Counted from the first letter of the stretch, positions 43,977 through 52,498 are shown. The stretch is 60,136 bases of DNA from Butyrivibrio sp. (GCA_022486625.1 JAKVKH010000024.1:1-60136), one strand, 5' to 3'. A program made the numbers and translations. Notes: generated by a model from the sequence alone, not told the origin.

Positions 43977-45383
43977 GTGAAAGCAAAAAATAATATGCAG
44001 GCAGCTGCAAAAGAAACAGATAAAGTAAAATTTCCATTTGGGAAATTCATGGCGTGGAAATCCAGAGATGTCTCCATTGCCGGTATTTCCGTTATTGTAA
44101 CCGGATACCTTGCAATCTTCTGCACGGACTCACTTGGCATGAAACCTGCAGTTGTCGGGAATGTTATCCTGCTCAGCAAGATGATCGATATTGTCATGAA
44201 CTTCCTGACCGGATATATGGTAGACAATACCAATACGAAGCTTGGCAAGGGAAGACCTTATGAGATCTGCATTATCGGGTCGTGGCTAGCGACCGTGCTT
44301 TTGTTCTTCTGTCCCGCATCATTTAGTATGACGGCCAAAACCATCTGGCTGTTTGTGATGTATACTCTGATTTTTTCCATTTTCAATTCTTTTCTGACGG
44401 CGGCGCAGAACCCGTACATGATCCGGGCGTTTGTGGATAAAGCGGTCATTTCCAAAGTGGCAAGCTTTGGCGGAATGGTAACCATGCTGGGTTCCATGAT
44501 CGTGTCCATTACATTTCCGGTTCTGATGGCGCGTCTTGCCACTTCTGACGGCGGCTGGCATGCACTGATCCTGATTTATGCGATTCCGCTCGGACTGATC
44601 GGGATTCTCAGGATGATTTTTGTCAGAGAGGATACCAGCATCGATGCCGGAAATACTGCACAGAAGGTTGATGTGAAGCAGATTATCACAATGCTGGCAA
44701 AGAACAGATATATCTGGGCATATGCCGGGATTTCCGGTTTTTATAATCTGACGGTCGGACTTAATGTAAGTACGTTTTATTTTAAATATGTGGTTGGAAA
44801 TGTAGGGCTTCTGGGCGTCATGAGTGCATTGTCCATGGTGCTGCTCCCTGTCATGATCGTATTTCCGAAGCTGATGAAGAAGTTCAGTGTATGTAATCTG
44901 ATTGAGATGGGATCAGCGGCGGCAATGCTTGGCTGCGTTCTTATTTTTGTGGCAAAGGCCAATATGATCCTGCTGATTGCGGGAAGTGTCCTGGTGGCGC
45001 TTGCATCGCTTCCGATCGCCTATCTGGGGGTTCTGATCGTCATGGAGCTTTCTACATATAACGAATGGAACGGTCTTCCGAGAATGGAAGGTTCCACCAA
45101 CATCGTAAGCAATTTTGCGGCAAGGGTTTTTAACGGAATCGGTGTGGCACTTCAGGGCGGAGTCTTAAGTCTCTTCGGCTATGTCAGTGGAAGCGGCGCG
45201 GCAGTGACGCAGCCTGAAAGCGCGATTATGGCGATCCGCAGTCTTTACAGTCTGATTCCCATGGCATTTTATGCATGCATCATTCTGTGCGCACTCATGT
45301 TGGGCAGGCTGGAAAAGAAGATGCCGCAGATTGAAGCAGGTCTGAAAAAGAGGCAGGAAGGAACTGCAGAATGGAAGAACTGA
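43977..45383 (+). CDS. GPH-family glycoside:cation symporter
   Basis: A 468-residue major-facilitator transporter of the glycoside-pentoside-hexuronide group, with twelve helices; MIDIVMNFLTGYMVDNTNTKLGKGRPY is the diagnostic loop between helices 2 and 3. It starts with GTG at 43977, with GGAGG six bases before. The next gene, a rhamnosidase, overlaps its end by 13 bases, so the likely cargo is a rhamnosyl glycoside, cleaved inside the cell. Confidence 0.92.
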   Translation: MKAKNNMQAAAKETDKVKFPFGKFMAWKSRDVSIAGISVIVTGYLAIFCTDSLGMKPAVVGNVILLSKMIDIVMNFLTGYMVDNTNTKLGKGRPYEICIIGSWLATVLLFFCPASFSMTAKTIWLFVMYTLIFSIFNSFLTAAQNPYMIRAFVDKAVISKVASFGGMVTMLGSMIVSITFPVLMARLATSDGGWHALILIYAIPLGLIGILRMIFVREDTSIDAGNTAQKVDVKQIITMLAKNRYIWAYAGISGFYNLTVGLNVSTFYFKYVVGNVGLLGVMSALSMVLLPVMIVFPKLMKKFSVCNLIEMGSAAAMLGCVLIFVAKANMILLIAGSVLVALASLPIAYLGVLIVMELSTYNEWNGLPRMEGSTNIVSNFAARVFNGIGVALQGGVLSLFGYVSGSGAAVTQPESAIMAIRSLYSLIPMAFYACIILCALMLGRLEKKMPQIEAGLKKRQEGTAEWKN

Positions 45384-47569
45384 AAAAATATTTTATTTCT
45401 TCTCCTTCTGAATACCGGGAGGGTGCGGTGCATGTGTTCCGGCAGAAGTTTGCTGCGCAGAATGTAAAGTCGGCCGTGTTATATATGACTGCACTTGGAA
45501 TATATGACGTTTTCGTGAATGGGAAGGATGTGCAGGAGCAGTACTTTGCACCCGGATATACCTATTATCCCAGAGATCTTTTTTATCAGAAGATGGATGT
45601 GACGGATGCACTTCAAAACGGGGAAAATGAACTGAAGGTGTATCTGGCACAGGGTTGGTACTGCGGACGCTTTACGTTTGACAATAAGATACAGATTTAT
45701 GGCAATCAGCCGGCGGTAAGCTGGGTACTGCAGCTTGAAACCGCGGATGGGAAGAAAACTGAGATTACATCATCGGCGGATGTGACGGAACTGACATCTC
45801 CTTATGGGTATGCAGGTTTTTATGATGGGGAGATTTATGATGCCACAACAGTGGAGACGGAAACCGGAAAGGCGGTTCCTTATACCGGAGCGGTTCCGGA
45901 GCATCTGGAGGAAACTTTCACAAAGGTAAAGCTTCAGGAAGAAATGCCGGTGAAAGCGGTCATACAGAGAGAAGACAGCACAATTCTGGATTTCGGACAG
46001 AATTTTGCAGGGGTGATCATGATTGACCCGAAGGAACTTCCGGAAGGGACGATGCTGACAATCCGGCACGGTGAAATCCTGAATGTGGACGGGAGCCTCT
46101 ATACGGCGAATCTGCGCAAGGCGAAGGCAGAAATTGTATATACGGCAGGACATGAGAAAAAAATCTATATTCCGAAATTTACCTATATGGGATTCCGTTA
46201 CGCAGAGCTGAAGGGCGCACCGTACCATGAAGGAATGATCAGCGCAAGGGCGCTGTATTCCGAGATGAAACGAACCGGGTATTTTCAGTGCTCCAATGCT
46301 ATGGTGCAGCAGCTTTATGAGAATCAGGTCTGGGGACAGAAGTCCAATTACGTGGAAATTCCGACCGACTGTCCACAGCGGGATGAGCGGATGGGATATA
46401 CCGGGGACGGACATGTTTATGCGCTGACCGGCAGCTATAATTTCGATACGAGAGATTTTTTCCGCAAGTTCCTGAAGGATATCCGCTACAGCCAGATGGA
46501 CAATTCGGAAGGATACATACCATCTACGGTTCCGGCGCAGGGCCCGGCAGGAATCGGATTCCTGAATATGCTCGGATGGGGCAATGCCGTGACGATCATT
46601 CCGGAGATGCTGGAGCAGCAGTTCGGCAGCAGAACGGCGCTGGAAGAGCAGTACGAAAGTATCAGGGCGTTTACGGAGACGGAGATCCGCAAAATGGGAA
46701 AGGATCAGCTCTGGATCGGCGTGAACCTTGGTGACTGGCTGATGCCGGGTAAAAATATGGGGTGGATGGCGGTGCATAATAATCCGGTATCCAATTCCTT
46801 CATTGTTCATGATCTGCAGGTGATCAGCAGACTGGCAGAGGCACTCGGGAAAAAGGAAGATGCAGAGCGCTACCGCCGTCAGCTGGAGCTGACAAGAACT
46901 GCATATCTGAAGAAGTTCATCCGGAAAAACGGCAAGATCAGAGGCGATTATCAGGGCGCCTATGTCATGGCATTGACCTATGTGGTGACAGAGGAAACGC
47001 TTCGAAGGAAGATGCTGGGTTTTCTGATCCGGGATATCCGGAAAAACGGACTGAACACAGGATTTTTTGCAACAGAGCATCTGCTGCCGCTTCTGGCGGA
47101 TCATGGAGAAAGCAGGCTCGCCTATGATCTTCTCCTGCAGGAGAACTGTCCGGGATGGATGTATGAAATCAAAAAAGGTGCAACCACGGTCTGGGAGCGC
47201 TGGGATGCCATCCGGCCGGATGGCAGTGTCAATGAATCGAAATCCGGCGGCGATAACATGGTGTCCTTCAATCATTATGCTTTCGGCAGTGTCGGAGAGT
47301 TTTATTACCGGTATATTCTGGGAATCCGGCCGCTAGGATCCGGGTACAGAAAGGTGCTGATCCGGCCATACACGGACGTAAGGCTTGGCAGTGTCAGCGG
47401 AAGCTATGCATCGGTAAACGGCAGGATTGCTGTCGCATGGGAATATACGGGGAAAGAAGAAGTAAGCATCCGCGCAGAGCTTGAAATGCCGGGGCGGATC
47501 GAACTGCCGGATGGCAGAACAATGAACGTGACGGCAGGAAAATATGAGTATGCTGTTAAGATCAGCTGA
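45371..47569 (+). CDS. Alpha-L-rhamnosidase (GH78)
   Basis: A 732-residue GH78 enzyme releasing terminal alpha-L-rhamnose. Order of parts: an N-terminal beta-sandwich (YDVFVNGKDVQEQYFAPGYTYY), the concanavalin-like domain (DFGQNFAGVIMID), the catalytic (alpha/alpha)6 barrel with EIPTDCPQRDERMGYTGDG (general acid region) and TTVWERWDAI, and a C-terminal sandwich. No signal peptide, so it acts on imported substrates. It is shorter than many GH78 proteins (900+), lacking extra N-terminal modules. It overlaps the transporter gene and precedes a GH1 gene. Confidence 0.93.
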   Translation: MEELKKYFISSPSEYREGAVHVFRQKFAAQNVKSAVLYMTALGIYDVFVNGKDVQEQYFAPGYTYYPRDLFYQKMDVTDALQNGENELKVYLAQGWYCGRFTFDNKIQIYGNQPAVSWVLQLETADGKKTEITSSADVTELTSPYGYAGFYDGEIYDATTVETETGKAVPYTGAVPEHLEETFTKVKLQEEMPVKAVIQREDSTILDFGQNFAGVIMIDPKELPEGTMLTIRHGEILNVDGSLYTANLRKAKAEIVYTAGHEKKIYIPKFTYMGFRYAELKGAPYHEGMISARALYSEMKRTGYFQCSNAMVQQLYENQVWGQKSNYVEIPTDCPQRDERMGYTGDGHVYALTGSYNFDTRDFFRKFLKDIRYSQMDNSEGYIPSTVPAQGPAGIGFLNMLGWGNAVTIIPEMLEQQFGSRTALEEQYESIRAFTETEIRKMGKDQLWIGVNLGDWLMPGKNMGWMAVHNNPVSNSFIVHDLQVISRLAEALGKKEDAERYRRQLELTRTAYLKKFIRKNGKIRGDYQGAYVMALTYVVTEETLRRKMLGFLIRDIRKNGLNTGFFATEHLLPLLADHGESRLAYDLLLQENCPGWMYEIKKGATTVWERWDAIRPDGSVNESKSGGDNMVSFNHYAFGSVGEFYYRYILGIRPLGSGYRKVLIRPYTDVRLGSVSGSYASVNGRIAVAWEYTGKEEVSIRAELEMPGRIELPDGRTMNVTAGKYEYAVKIS

Positions 47570-47620
47570 AACAAACATCAATATCAGATGGCTGCAGATT
47601 GCAGCACGGAAAGGAAAATC

Positions 47621-48883
47621 ATGTTTGAAAAGAATTTCATGTTAGGCGCAGCAACTGCTGCGCATCAGGTAGAGGGAAATAATGTGAACAGCGACTGCTG
47701 GGCGCTGGAGCATATCGCGCATTCTTCCTATGATGAGCCATCGGGAGCCGCAGTAGATCATTATCATCATTTCAGGAAAGATATCGATCTGCTGGCAGAA
47801 GCAGGACTCAACAGTTACCGTTTCTCTCTGGAATGGGCGAGAATCGAGCCGCAGGAAGGCTGCTTTGATGAGACGGAGATTGAACATTACAGACAGGTTC
47901 TGCGTTATTGTCATGAAAAAAATGTAATTCCGATTGTCACAATGCATCATTTCTCTTCTCCGAAATGGCTGACAGCGGACGGAGGCTGGGAGAATCCGGA
48001 GGTGGCAGGACGTTTTGCGGCATACTGCACCCGTATGGCGGCAGAACTCGGAGATCTGATGGAATATGTGTGCACCATCAATGAAGCCAATATGCGTCTG
48101 CAGCTCTCTGCACTGATCCGTGACATGATGAAGAAGATGCAGAATGCAGGAGAGGGAAATGTGCAGGTCGGATTCAATGCCATGCAGGAGAATATGAAGC
48201 TGGCAATGGCAGAGACAGCAGCCGCATTCCAGGTCGCAGACCCGCGGCAGGTGCATCCGTTTGTGTCTGAATGTACGCCGGAAGGCGATCTTCTGGTTAT
48301 GAAAGCGCACGAAGCGGCCAGAGATGCCATGAAAGCAAAGTGCCCGCATCTGAAAATCGGACTGACGCTCTCCCTGCATGATATTCAGCATGCGGAAGGC
48401 GGAGAGGAACGTGCAAAAGAGGAATGGAACAATGAGTTTGTTCATTACCTTCCATACATTCAGAATGACGATTTTCTGGGTGTTCAGTGTTATACCAGAA
48501 AGGTCTTCGGTGCGGACGGCATTGTGCAGCCGGATGACGGTATGAAGCTGACCCAGATGGGATATGAGGACGATCCGGTGGCCATTGCCAATGTGGTGTG
48601 CACGGTTGCAAAGGATTTTCATAAGGATCTGATCGTCACCGAAAACGGCATTGCGACGGCAGACGATGAGAGAAGATGTGAATTCATCACACAGGCACTG
48701 CAGAGTCTCCAGCAGTGTATCGTAAAGGGCATTCCGCTCAAAGGCTATATGTACTGGTCTCTTCTGGATAATTTCGAATGGCAGAAAGGTTTTGCGAAGA
48801 CCTTTGGACTGATTGCAGTAGACAGAAATACGATGGAAAGACATCCGAAGAAGAGTCTTAAGGTGCTTGGAGAATTTGTCTGA
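47621..48883 (+). CDS. GH1 family glycosidase (beta-glucosidase-like)
   Basis: A 420-residue cytoplasmic GH1 enzyme. The opening NFMLGAATAAHQVEG, FSLEWARIEP, acid/base Glu155 in TINEAN, nucleophile Glu341 in VTENGIA, and the C-terminal YMYWSLLDNFEWQKGF are all GH1 landmarks. The usual NEP at the acid/base is NEA. GGAAAGGA precedes the ATG at 47621. Paired with a rhamnosidase, it would remove the glucose left after rhamnose cleavage from rutinose-type glycosides; that specificity is inference. Confidence 0.92.
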   Translation: MFEKNFMLGAATAAHQVEGNNVNSDCWALEHIAHSSYDEPSGAAVDHYHHFRKDIDLLAEAGLNSYRFSLEWARIEPQEGCFDETEIEHYRQVLRYCHEKNVIPIVTMHHFSSPKWLTADGGWENPEVAGRFAAYCTRMAAELGDLMEYVCTINEANMRLQLSALIRDMMKKMQNAGEGNVQVGFNAMQENMKLAMAETAAAFQVADPRQVHPFVSECTPEGDLLVMKAHEAARDAMKAKCPHLKIGLTLSLHDIQHAEGGEERAKEEWNNEFVHYLPYIQNDDFLGVQCYTRKVFGADGIVQPDDGMKLTQMGYEDDPVAIANVVCTVAKDFHKDLIVTENGIATADDERRCEFITQALQSLQQCIVKGIPLKGYMYWSLLDNFEWQKGFAKTFGLIAVDRNTMERHPKKSLKVLGEFV

Positions 48884-48912
48884 AAAGGCATATATTCCGA
48901 AAAAATAGCAGG

Positions 48913-48985
48913 AAATCCCCTGTTTTCATGAGGAGCGCATGATAAAATACTGATCATGCGGTTCTTATGAAACGGGGGATTTTTT
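48913..48985 (+). terminator. Long hairpin terminator overlapping the esterase ribosome site
   Basis: About 27 bases (48917-48943) pair with 48953-48978, with one bulge and a few mismatches or G:U pairs, then ATTTTTT. The GGGGG of the 3' arm is also the only ribosome site for the ATG at 48986. Confidence 0.85.
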
Positions 48986-49819
48986 ATGCTTTATGAAAGG
49001 AACGACATTGGCGGCGAAGGCTCACAGGAATATGCCGCGCTTTATACTTATATTCTGGATGATTCAGAACAGCTGGAGGTCAGAAAGCGTCCGCTGGTTC
49101 TGATCTGCCCGGGCGGAGGATATCAGCATACATCGGACCGGGAAGCAGAGATTGTAGCCATGCAGTTTCTGGCAATGGGATATCATGCAGCAGTACTCCG
49201 GTATTCGTGTGCGCCGTCGGTATATCCTGCAGCGCTTCTGGAACTGGCAAGAAGCGTCAGCCTGATCAGAGCAAATGCAGTGAAATGGCATATTGATGAG
49301 GAACGGATTATTCCGCTTGGCTTTTCTGCCGGCGGGCATCTGGTGGCGAACTATTGTATTGAATGGCATGAGGAGTGGCTTGGCAGCAGGTGTGGTGTCC
49401 CGGCGGGAATGCTGCGCCCGAATGCCATGATTCTGGGTTATCCGGTGATTACGTCCGGAGAATATGCGCATCGGGATTCAATCCAGAACCTGCTGGGAGC
49501 AGAATATGAAGAGAAGAAAGAAAAGATGTCACTGGAAAAACGGATAACCGATGCGGTTCCCAGAACCTTCATCTGGCATACCTGCGAGGATCCGAGTGTC
49601 CAGATCCAGAACTCTTATCTGCTGGTTGGAGCGCTTCTTGCTCATCACATTCCGGTGGAATATCATGTATTTGAAAAAGGCGGGCATGGCCTGTCACTTG
49701 CGAACCGGCTCTCTGCATCGGCAAGCGGATTCGGCGAAGAAAAAGGCTGCCAGTGCTGGATTGAACTGGTTCACAGATGGCTGGAAGCCGTCAAAAGATG
49801 TGATCTGTCATGTTCATGA
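48986..49819 (+). CDS. Alpha/beta-hydrolase (esterase-like)
   Basis: A 277-residue hydrolase of the esterase/acetylxylan-esterase-like type. It has an oxyanion-hole segment LICPGGGYQHTSDREAE, nucleophile elbow GFSAGGHL with Ser114, and catalytic His234 in GGHGLSL; an Asp in EDPSV is the likely third residue. No signal peptide. It may deacylate glycosides handled by the upstream operon. The last few residues (RCDLSCS) run into the remnant of an Rpn-type gene, so the original C-terminus may have been altered. Its ribosome site lies within a strong hairpin. Confidence 0.88.
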   Translation: MLYERNDIGGEGSQEYAALYTYILDDSEQLEVRKRPLVLICPGGGYQHTSDREAEIVAMQFLAMGYHAAVLRYSCAPSVYPAALLELARSVSLIRANAVKWHIDEERIIPLGFSAGGHLVANYCIEWHEEWLGSRCGVPAGMLRPNAMILGYPVITSGEYAHRDSIQNLLGAEYEEKKEKMSLEKRITDAVPRTFIWHTCEDPSVQIQNSYLLVGALLAHHIPVEYHVFEKGGHGLSLANRLSASASGFGEEKGCQCWIELVHRWLEAVKRCDLSCS

Positions 49820-50091
49820 AGTACTGGATCTGATGTCAGTGCTGTCAGGTGATGACCGGTTTGAACGGGTATATGATCGCAGGATGAAAGAAGGTGGAAC
49901 GACCATGTGTGAAGTACTGGACAGAGTTGAAGAAAAAAGGTATAGAAAAGGGCATAGAAAAAGGAGTACAGGCACTGGTTGAAACCTGCAGAGATCTTCA
50001 GGTATCAAGGGCAGATACACTGGAAAAAGTGAAATCAAAGTTTGAAATGGATGAGAATGTTGCAGAAATGTATATGAAGAGATTCTGGTGA
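49798..50091 (+). pseudogene. C-terminal remnant of an Rpn-type nuclease/transposase, frameshifted
   Basis: The first frame reads HVHEVLDLMSVLSGDDRFERV and TMCEVLDRVEEK; the second continues KGIEKGIEKGVQALVETC and ends in EMYMKRFW. This is the characteristic C-terminus of Rpn/PD-(D/E)XK nuclease family transposase proteins. One extra A in the run 49933-49938 breaks the frame, and the N-terminal nuclease domain (about 200 residues) is absent. Codon phase needs a +1 shift, so ordinary -1 recoding does not explain it. Confidence 0.75.
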
Positions 50092-50121
50092 TTGAACCGT
50101 TTATCAATATACAGACAATGT

Positions 50122-50163
50122 AGAAAGCAGGAATACCCCCAAAAGGTATTTCTGCTTTCTTTG
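50122..50163 (+). terminator. Terminator after the Rpn remnant
   Basis: A 16-base arm (50122-50137) pairs with 50145-50160 with one G:U, followed by TTG after a T-rich arm. Confidence 0.75.
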
Positions 50164-50312
50164 ACTCAATTGTAACCCGAAATTCCATATCACCGTGTTC
50201 GGATTAAGATGATAAGTAATTGAAAATCAAATAAAAAGAAGGTATGGATTTTTGTTTATACTGAATGACTCTGATGGCGTGAAAGAAACGGGGCTGATTA
50301 CAGAATAAAACT

Positions 50313-50553
50313 ATGAGAATGCTTGTGTTGCTGAAACCGACAAATAAATACGGAACATAAGGCGTTATACTGCGCTAAGAAAATTCTGCGCGTAACGGCC
50401 ATCATAAGGGAGCAGAGAAGCATCTGCGACGACTTGCTGACGGATAATCCGGGATCAGGACAGATAAGAGTGCTGAAGCTCACAGAGAAGCAGTATTTCG
50501 ATATCCGGATGCTGACAGGCGAAGAAGGTTATCAGGGGAAGATGATAGGCTGA
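50313..50553 (+). pseudogene. Decayed cas2-like gene
   Basis: ATG at 50313 opens MRMLVLLKPT, like the first strand of type II-style Cas2 (MRMxVxFDLPT), then hits a stop. A shifted frame continues NTEHKALYC, and then CDDLLTDNPGSGQIRVLKLTEKQY followed by GE, matching the C-terminal strand with the xxLTEKQ signature of Cas2. About 15 middle residues (the MQxSVY region) seem deleted. No cas1, cas9 or CRISPR array is in view. The assignment rests on short motifs only. The stretch 50164-50312 upstream shows nothing recognisable. Confidence 0.55.
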
Positions 50554-50862
50554 ATTTCAGCAAAATACGTACTGAAATGGGAAAATTGAGGCCATCCGTC
50601 CGTAAATTCCGGAAATATGAGCGGAAGGGATGTCAGATTTCCATCGAAATACGTACTGAAGTGGAGAAATTGAGGCCATCCGTCCGTGAATTTCGGAAAT
50701 ACGAGCGGAAGGACTGTCAGATTTCCGGCAAAATACGTACTGAAGTGGGAAAATTGAGGCCATCCGTCCGTAAATTTCGGAAATACGAGCGGAAGGGATG
50801 TCAGATTTTCGGAAAAATACGTACTGAAGTGGAAAAGTTACGACCATCCGTCCGTATCAGCC
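50553..50862. repeat. 84-bp tandem repeat, about 3.6 copies
   Basis: The marker AATACGTACTG recurs at 50564, 50648, 50732 and 50816, exactly 84 bp apart, and the whole unit is conserved at roughly 90 per cent or better by eye; the last copy is partial. Each unit holds a weak hairpin (TCCG..CGTA with TACG..CGGA). Since 84 is a multiple of three, both strands are open in one frame with a 28-residue repeat, but no ribosome site supports translation. It is not a CRISPR array, as nothing unit-specific lies between repeats. Confidence 0.9.
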
Positions 50863-50999
50863 GAGAAGCCGAGAACGGTTTTGAAATTTTTTTGCATCCC
50901 GAGAGCCAGACATAACTCAACACTCAACAGCTTAACGAAATGGTTTAGCTTTCTTTGGTTTGCAGGTAACAGGCAATGTATGGAGTGAAAAAATCAAAG

Positions 51000-51053
51000 T
51001 ATACTCGATATGAGTATAAAAGCACATTGATTTATACTTAAAATGAGTATAAT
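51000..51053 (+). promoter_or_regulatory. Twin operators and promoter of the HTH/HipA-like module
   Basis: Two inverted repeats, TATACTC-N5-GAGTATA (51000-51018) and TATACTT-N5-GAGTATA (51033-51051), are centred 33 bp apart, about three helical turns. TATAAT (51048-51053) overlaps the second and TTGATT (51027-51032) lies between them. This is the layout expected for autorepression by the HTH protein. Confidence 0.75.
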
Positions 51054-51106
51054 ATTTATATATGGGCAGAATACTGATTCATCTGGCTTTTATGGAGGAA
51101 CAGCGA

Positions 51107-51670
51107 ATGGGCAAAAGAATGTTTGCAATTGCAGAACAGATATCGGGCACACAGATCAGAACACTCAGAAAAAAGCTGGGCCTTTCACAGGCGGAATTCG
51201 GCAGACTGGTCAGCATTTCTGCAAAGACAGTTGCGCGCTGGGAAACTGCACAGGATATGATATCCGGGCCGATTGTAACGATTGCAAAGCTGCTGGAAGA
51301 AAATCCGCAGATTGTAATGCAGCTGGAGGTTCCGGTTTTGAAACTTCCGCTTCGACTCTGGTATATGAAGGAAAACAGCGTATGTACAATGATTGATGTG
51401 GATGAGCGCAGAAGGCTTGTGGAAATCCATAATTATACAAATGACAGAATGAACCGTGCATTTGGCGCAGATGAGAATCCGACGTTTGAAGCATATGAGA
51501 GCTTTCTGGAGTCGAGATGTTTCCCCAGAACAAGAGATAAAATCAAACTGGAACTGAAACGTCTGAACCTGCCTTTTTATGATCCGCTTATGATTATTGA
51601 GAAGACAGGAGGCAGAATGGCGGAAGATCAGTTCTGGATCAGAATGGAGAGAAAGCAGTCTGGGCACTGA
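51107..51670 (+). CDS. XRE-type HTH protein with extra C-terminal domain (HipB-like partner)
   Basis: A 187-residue protein. Residues 15-70 are an XRE helix-turn-helix (GLSQAEFGRLVSISAKTVARWE). The C-terminal part (about 85-187: TMIDVDERRRLVEIHNYTND, PTFEAYESFLESRCFPRTRD, IEKTGGRMAEDQFWIRM) resembles stand-alone small proteins that accompany HipA-like kinases in Firmicutes, so this looks like a fusion of regulator and small partner. GGAGGA lies seven bases before the ATG at 51107. The kinase gene follows after 15 bases. It probably represses its own promoter through the twin inverted repeats; acting as antitoxin is inference. Confidence 0.85.
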   Translation: MGKRMFAIAEQISGTQIRTLRKKLGLSQAEFGRLVSISAKTVARWETAQDMISGPIVTIAKLLEENPQIVMQLEVPVLKLPLRLWYMKENSVCTMIDVDERRRLVEIHNYTNDRMNRAFGADENPTFEAYESFLESRCFPRTRDKIKLELKRLNLPFYDPLMIIEKTGGRMAEDQFWIRMERKQSGH

Positions 51671-51685
51671 AAGGAGGAATAGGAG

Positions 51686-52498
51686 ATGGTCAGATTATTT
51701 CAGGAGAATCAGATGGAAGATGGCCGGCATTCCTCTAAAGGAAATCAGCTCAAATGGAGAAACGGAGAATTCTGGTATAAAGCGGATTATACCGGTTATG
51801 AAGGACTGACGGAATATGTGGTGTCGCATCTTTTGCAGTATACGAATCTGCATCCGGATGAGTATGTGATATACGATACCGAGCAGATACAGTATGGTGA
51901 GCAGAAATACAGAGGCTGTGTGAGCCGGAATTTCCTGCCGGATGGATGGCAGCTGATCACATTGGAGAGACTGTTTCAGCTGAGTTATGGTGAAAGTCTG
52001 AACAGAAGCATTTATCATATTACAGGAACCGAAGAACGGATCAGGTTTCTGACTGAACAGACGGAACGGCTTACCGGATTATCCGGGTTCGGCATATACA
52101 TCAGTAAAATGCTGGCAATTGATGCATTTTTTCTGAATGAAGACAGACACACGCACAATATGGCAGTACTGATGGATGAAAAAAACGGATATCATCTATG
52201 CCCTTTTTTTGACCATGGTGCAGCGCTTCTGTCAGATACGACAATGGATTATCCGCTTGAGAGTGAGTTGTATGGATTAATTGATAAAGTTCAGAGCAAG
52301 ACATTCTGTCCTGATTTTGTTTCGCAGACAGATCAGGCGGATCAGATGTATGGGATGCAGATCAGATTTCACTTTGGAGAAGAACAGGTGAGAGAAATCA
52401 TGGCAGAGGAGAAATATTATCCGGAAGAAATAAAAGAACGGGTGATCAATGTCCTGCTCGAACAGAAGAGAAAGTACAGATATCTTTTCTGCGAGTGA
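51686..52498 (+). CDS. HipA-like kinase domain protein (possible toxin)
   Basis: A 270-residue protein matching the kinase core of HipA/CtkA-type enzymes. Visible parts: Lys32 in FWYKADY (ATP-binding lysine), EGLTEYVVSHLL, the catalytic loop LNEDRHTHN with Asp153 and Asn158, and the metal-binding FDHGAALLSDT with Asp176. It lacks the N-terminal subdomain of full HipA (about 430 residues), as does HipT of the tripartite HipBST systems. AAAGGAGG precedes the ATG. All active-site residues are present, so it may be active; targets could be tRNA synthetases or other proteins. Confidence 0.83.
   Translation: MVRLFQENQMEDGRHSSKGNQLKWRNGEFWYKADYTGYEGLTEYVVSHLLQYTNLHPDEYVIYDTEQIQYGEQKYRGCVSRNFLPDGWQLITLERLFQLSYGESLNRSIYHITGTEERIRFLTEQTERLTGLSGFGIYISKMLAIDAFFLNEDRHTHNMAVLMDEKNGYHLCPFFDHGAALLSDTTMDYPLESELYGLIDKVQSKTFCPDFVSQTDQADQMYGMQIRFHFGEEQVREIMAEEKYYPEEIKERVINVLLEQKRKYRYLFCE

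Noticed and set aside
45770..47275. A 501-residue open frame opposite the rhamnosidase gene
   Set aside because: Antisense shadow of GH78; rich in Cys, His and Ile, with no domain or ribosome site.
47642..48844. A 400-residue open frame opposite the GH1 gene
   Set aside because: Antisense shadow; composition is unlike a real protein and the plus strand has a complete GH1 enzyme.
49933..49940. Programmed frameshift joining the two Rpn frames
   Set aside because: The join needs a +1 shift, not the -1 slip typical of A-rich transposase sites, and the N-terminal domain is absent anyway.
50553..50862. CRISPR array next to the cas2-like scar
   Set aside because: The whole 84-bp unit repeats; there are no unique spacers between short repeats.
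50577..50915. Basic 112-residue protein with 28-residue repeats over the tandem array
   Set aside because: No ribosome site. The ATG exists only through a single-base difference in the first repeat, and the opposite strand is equally open because 84 is divisible by three.
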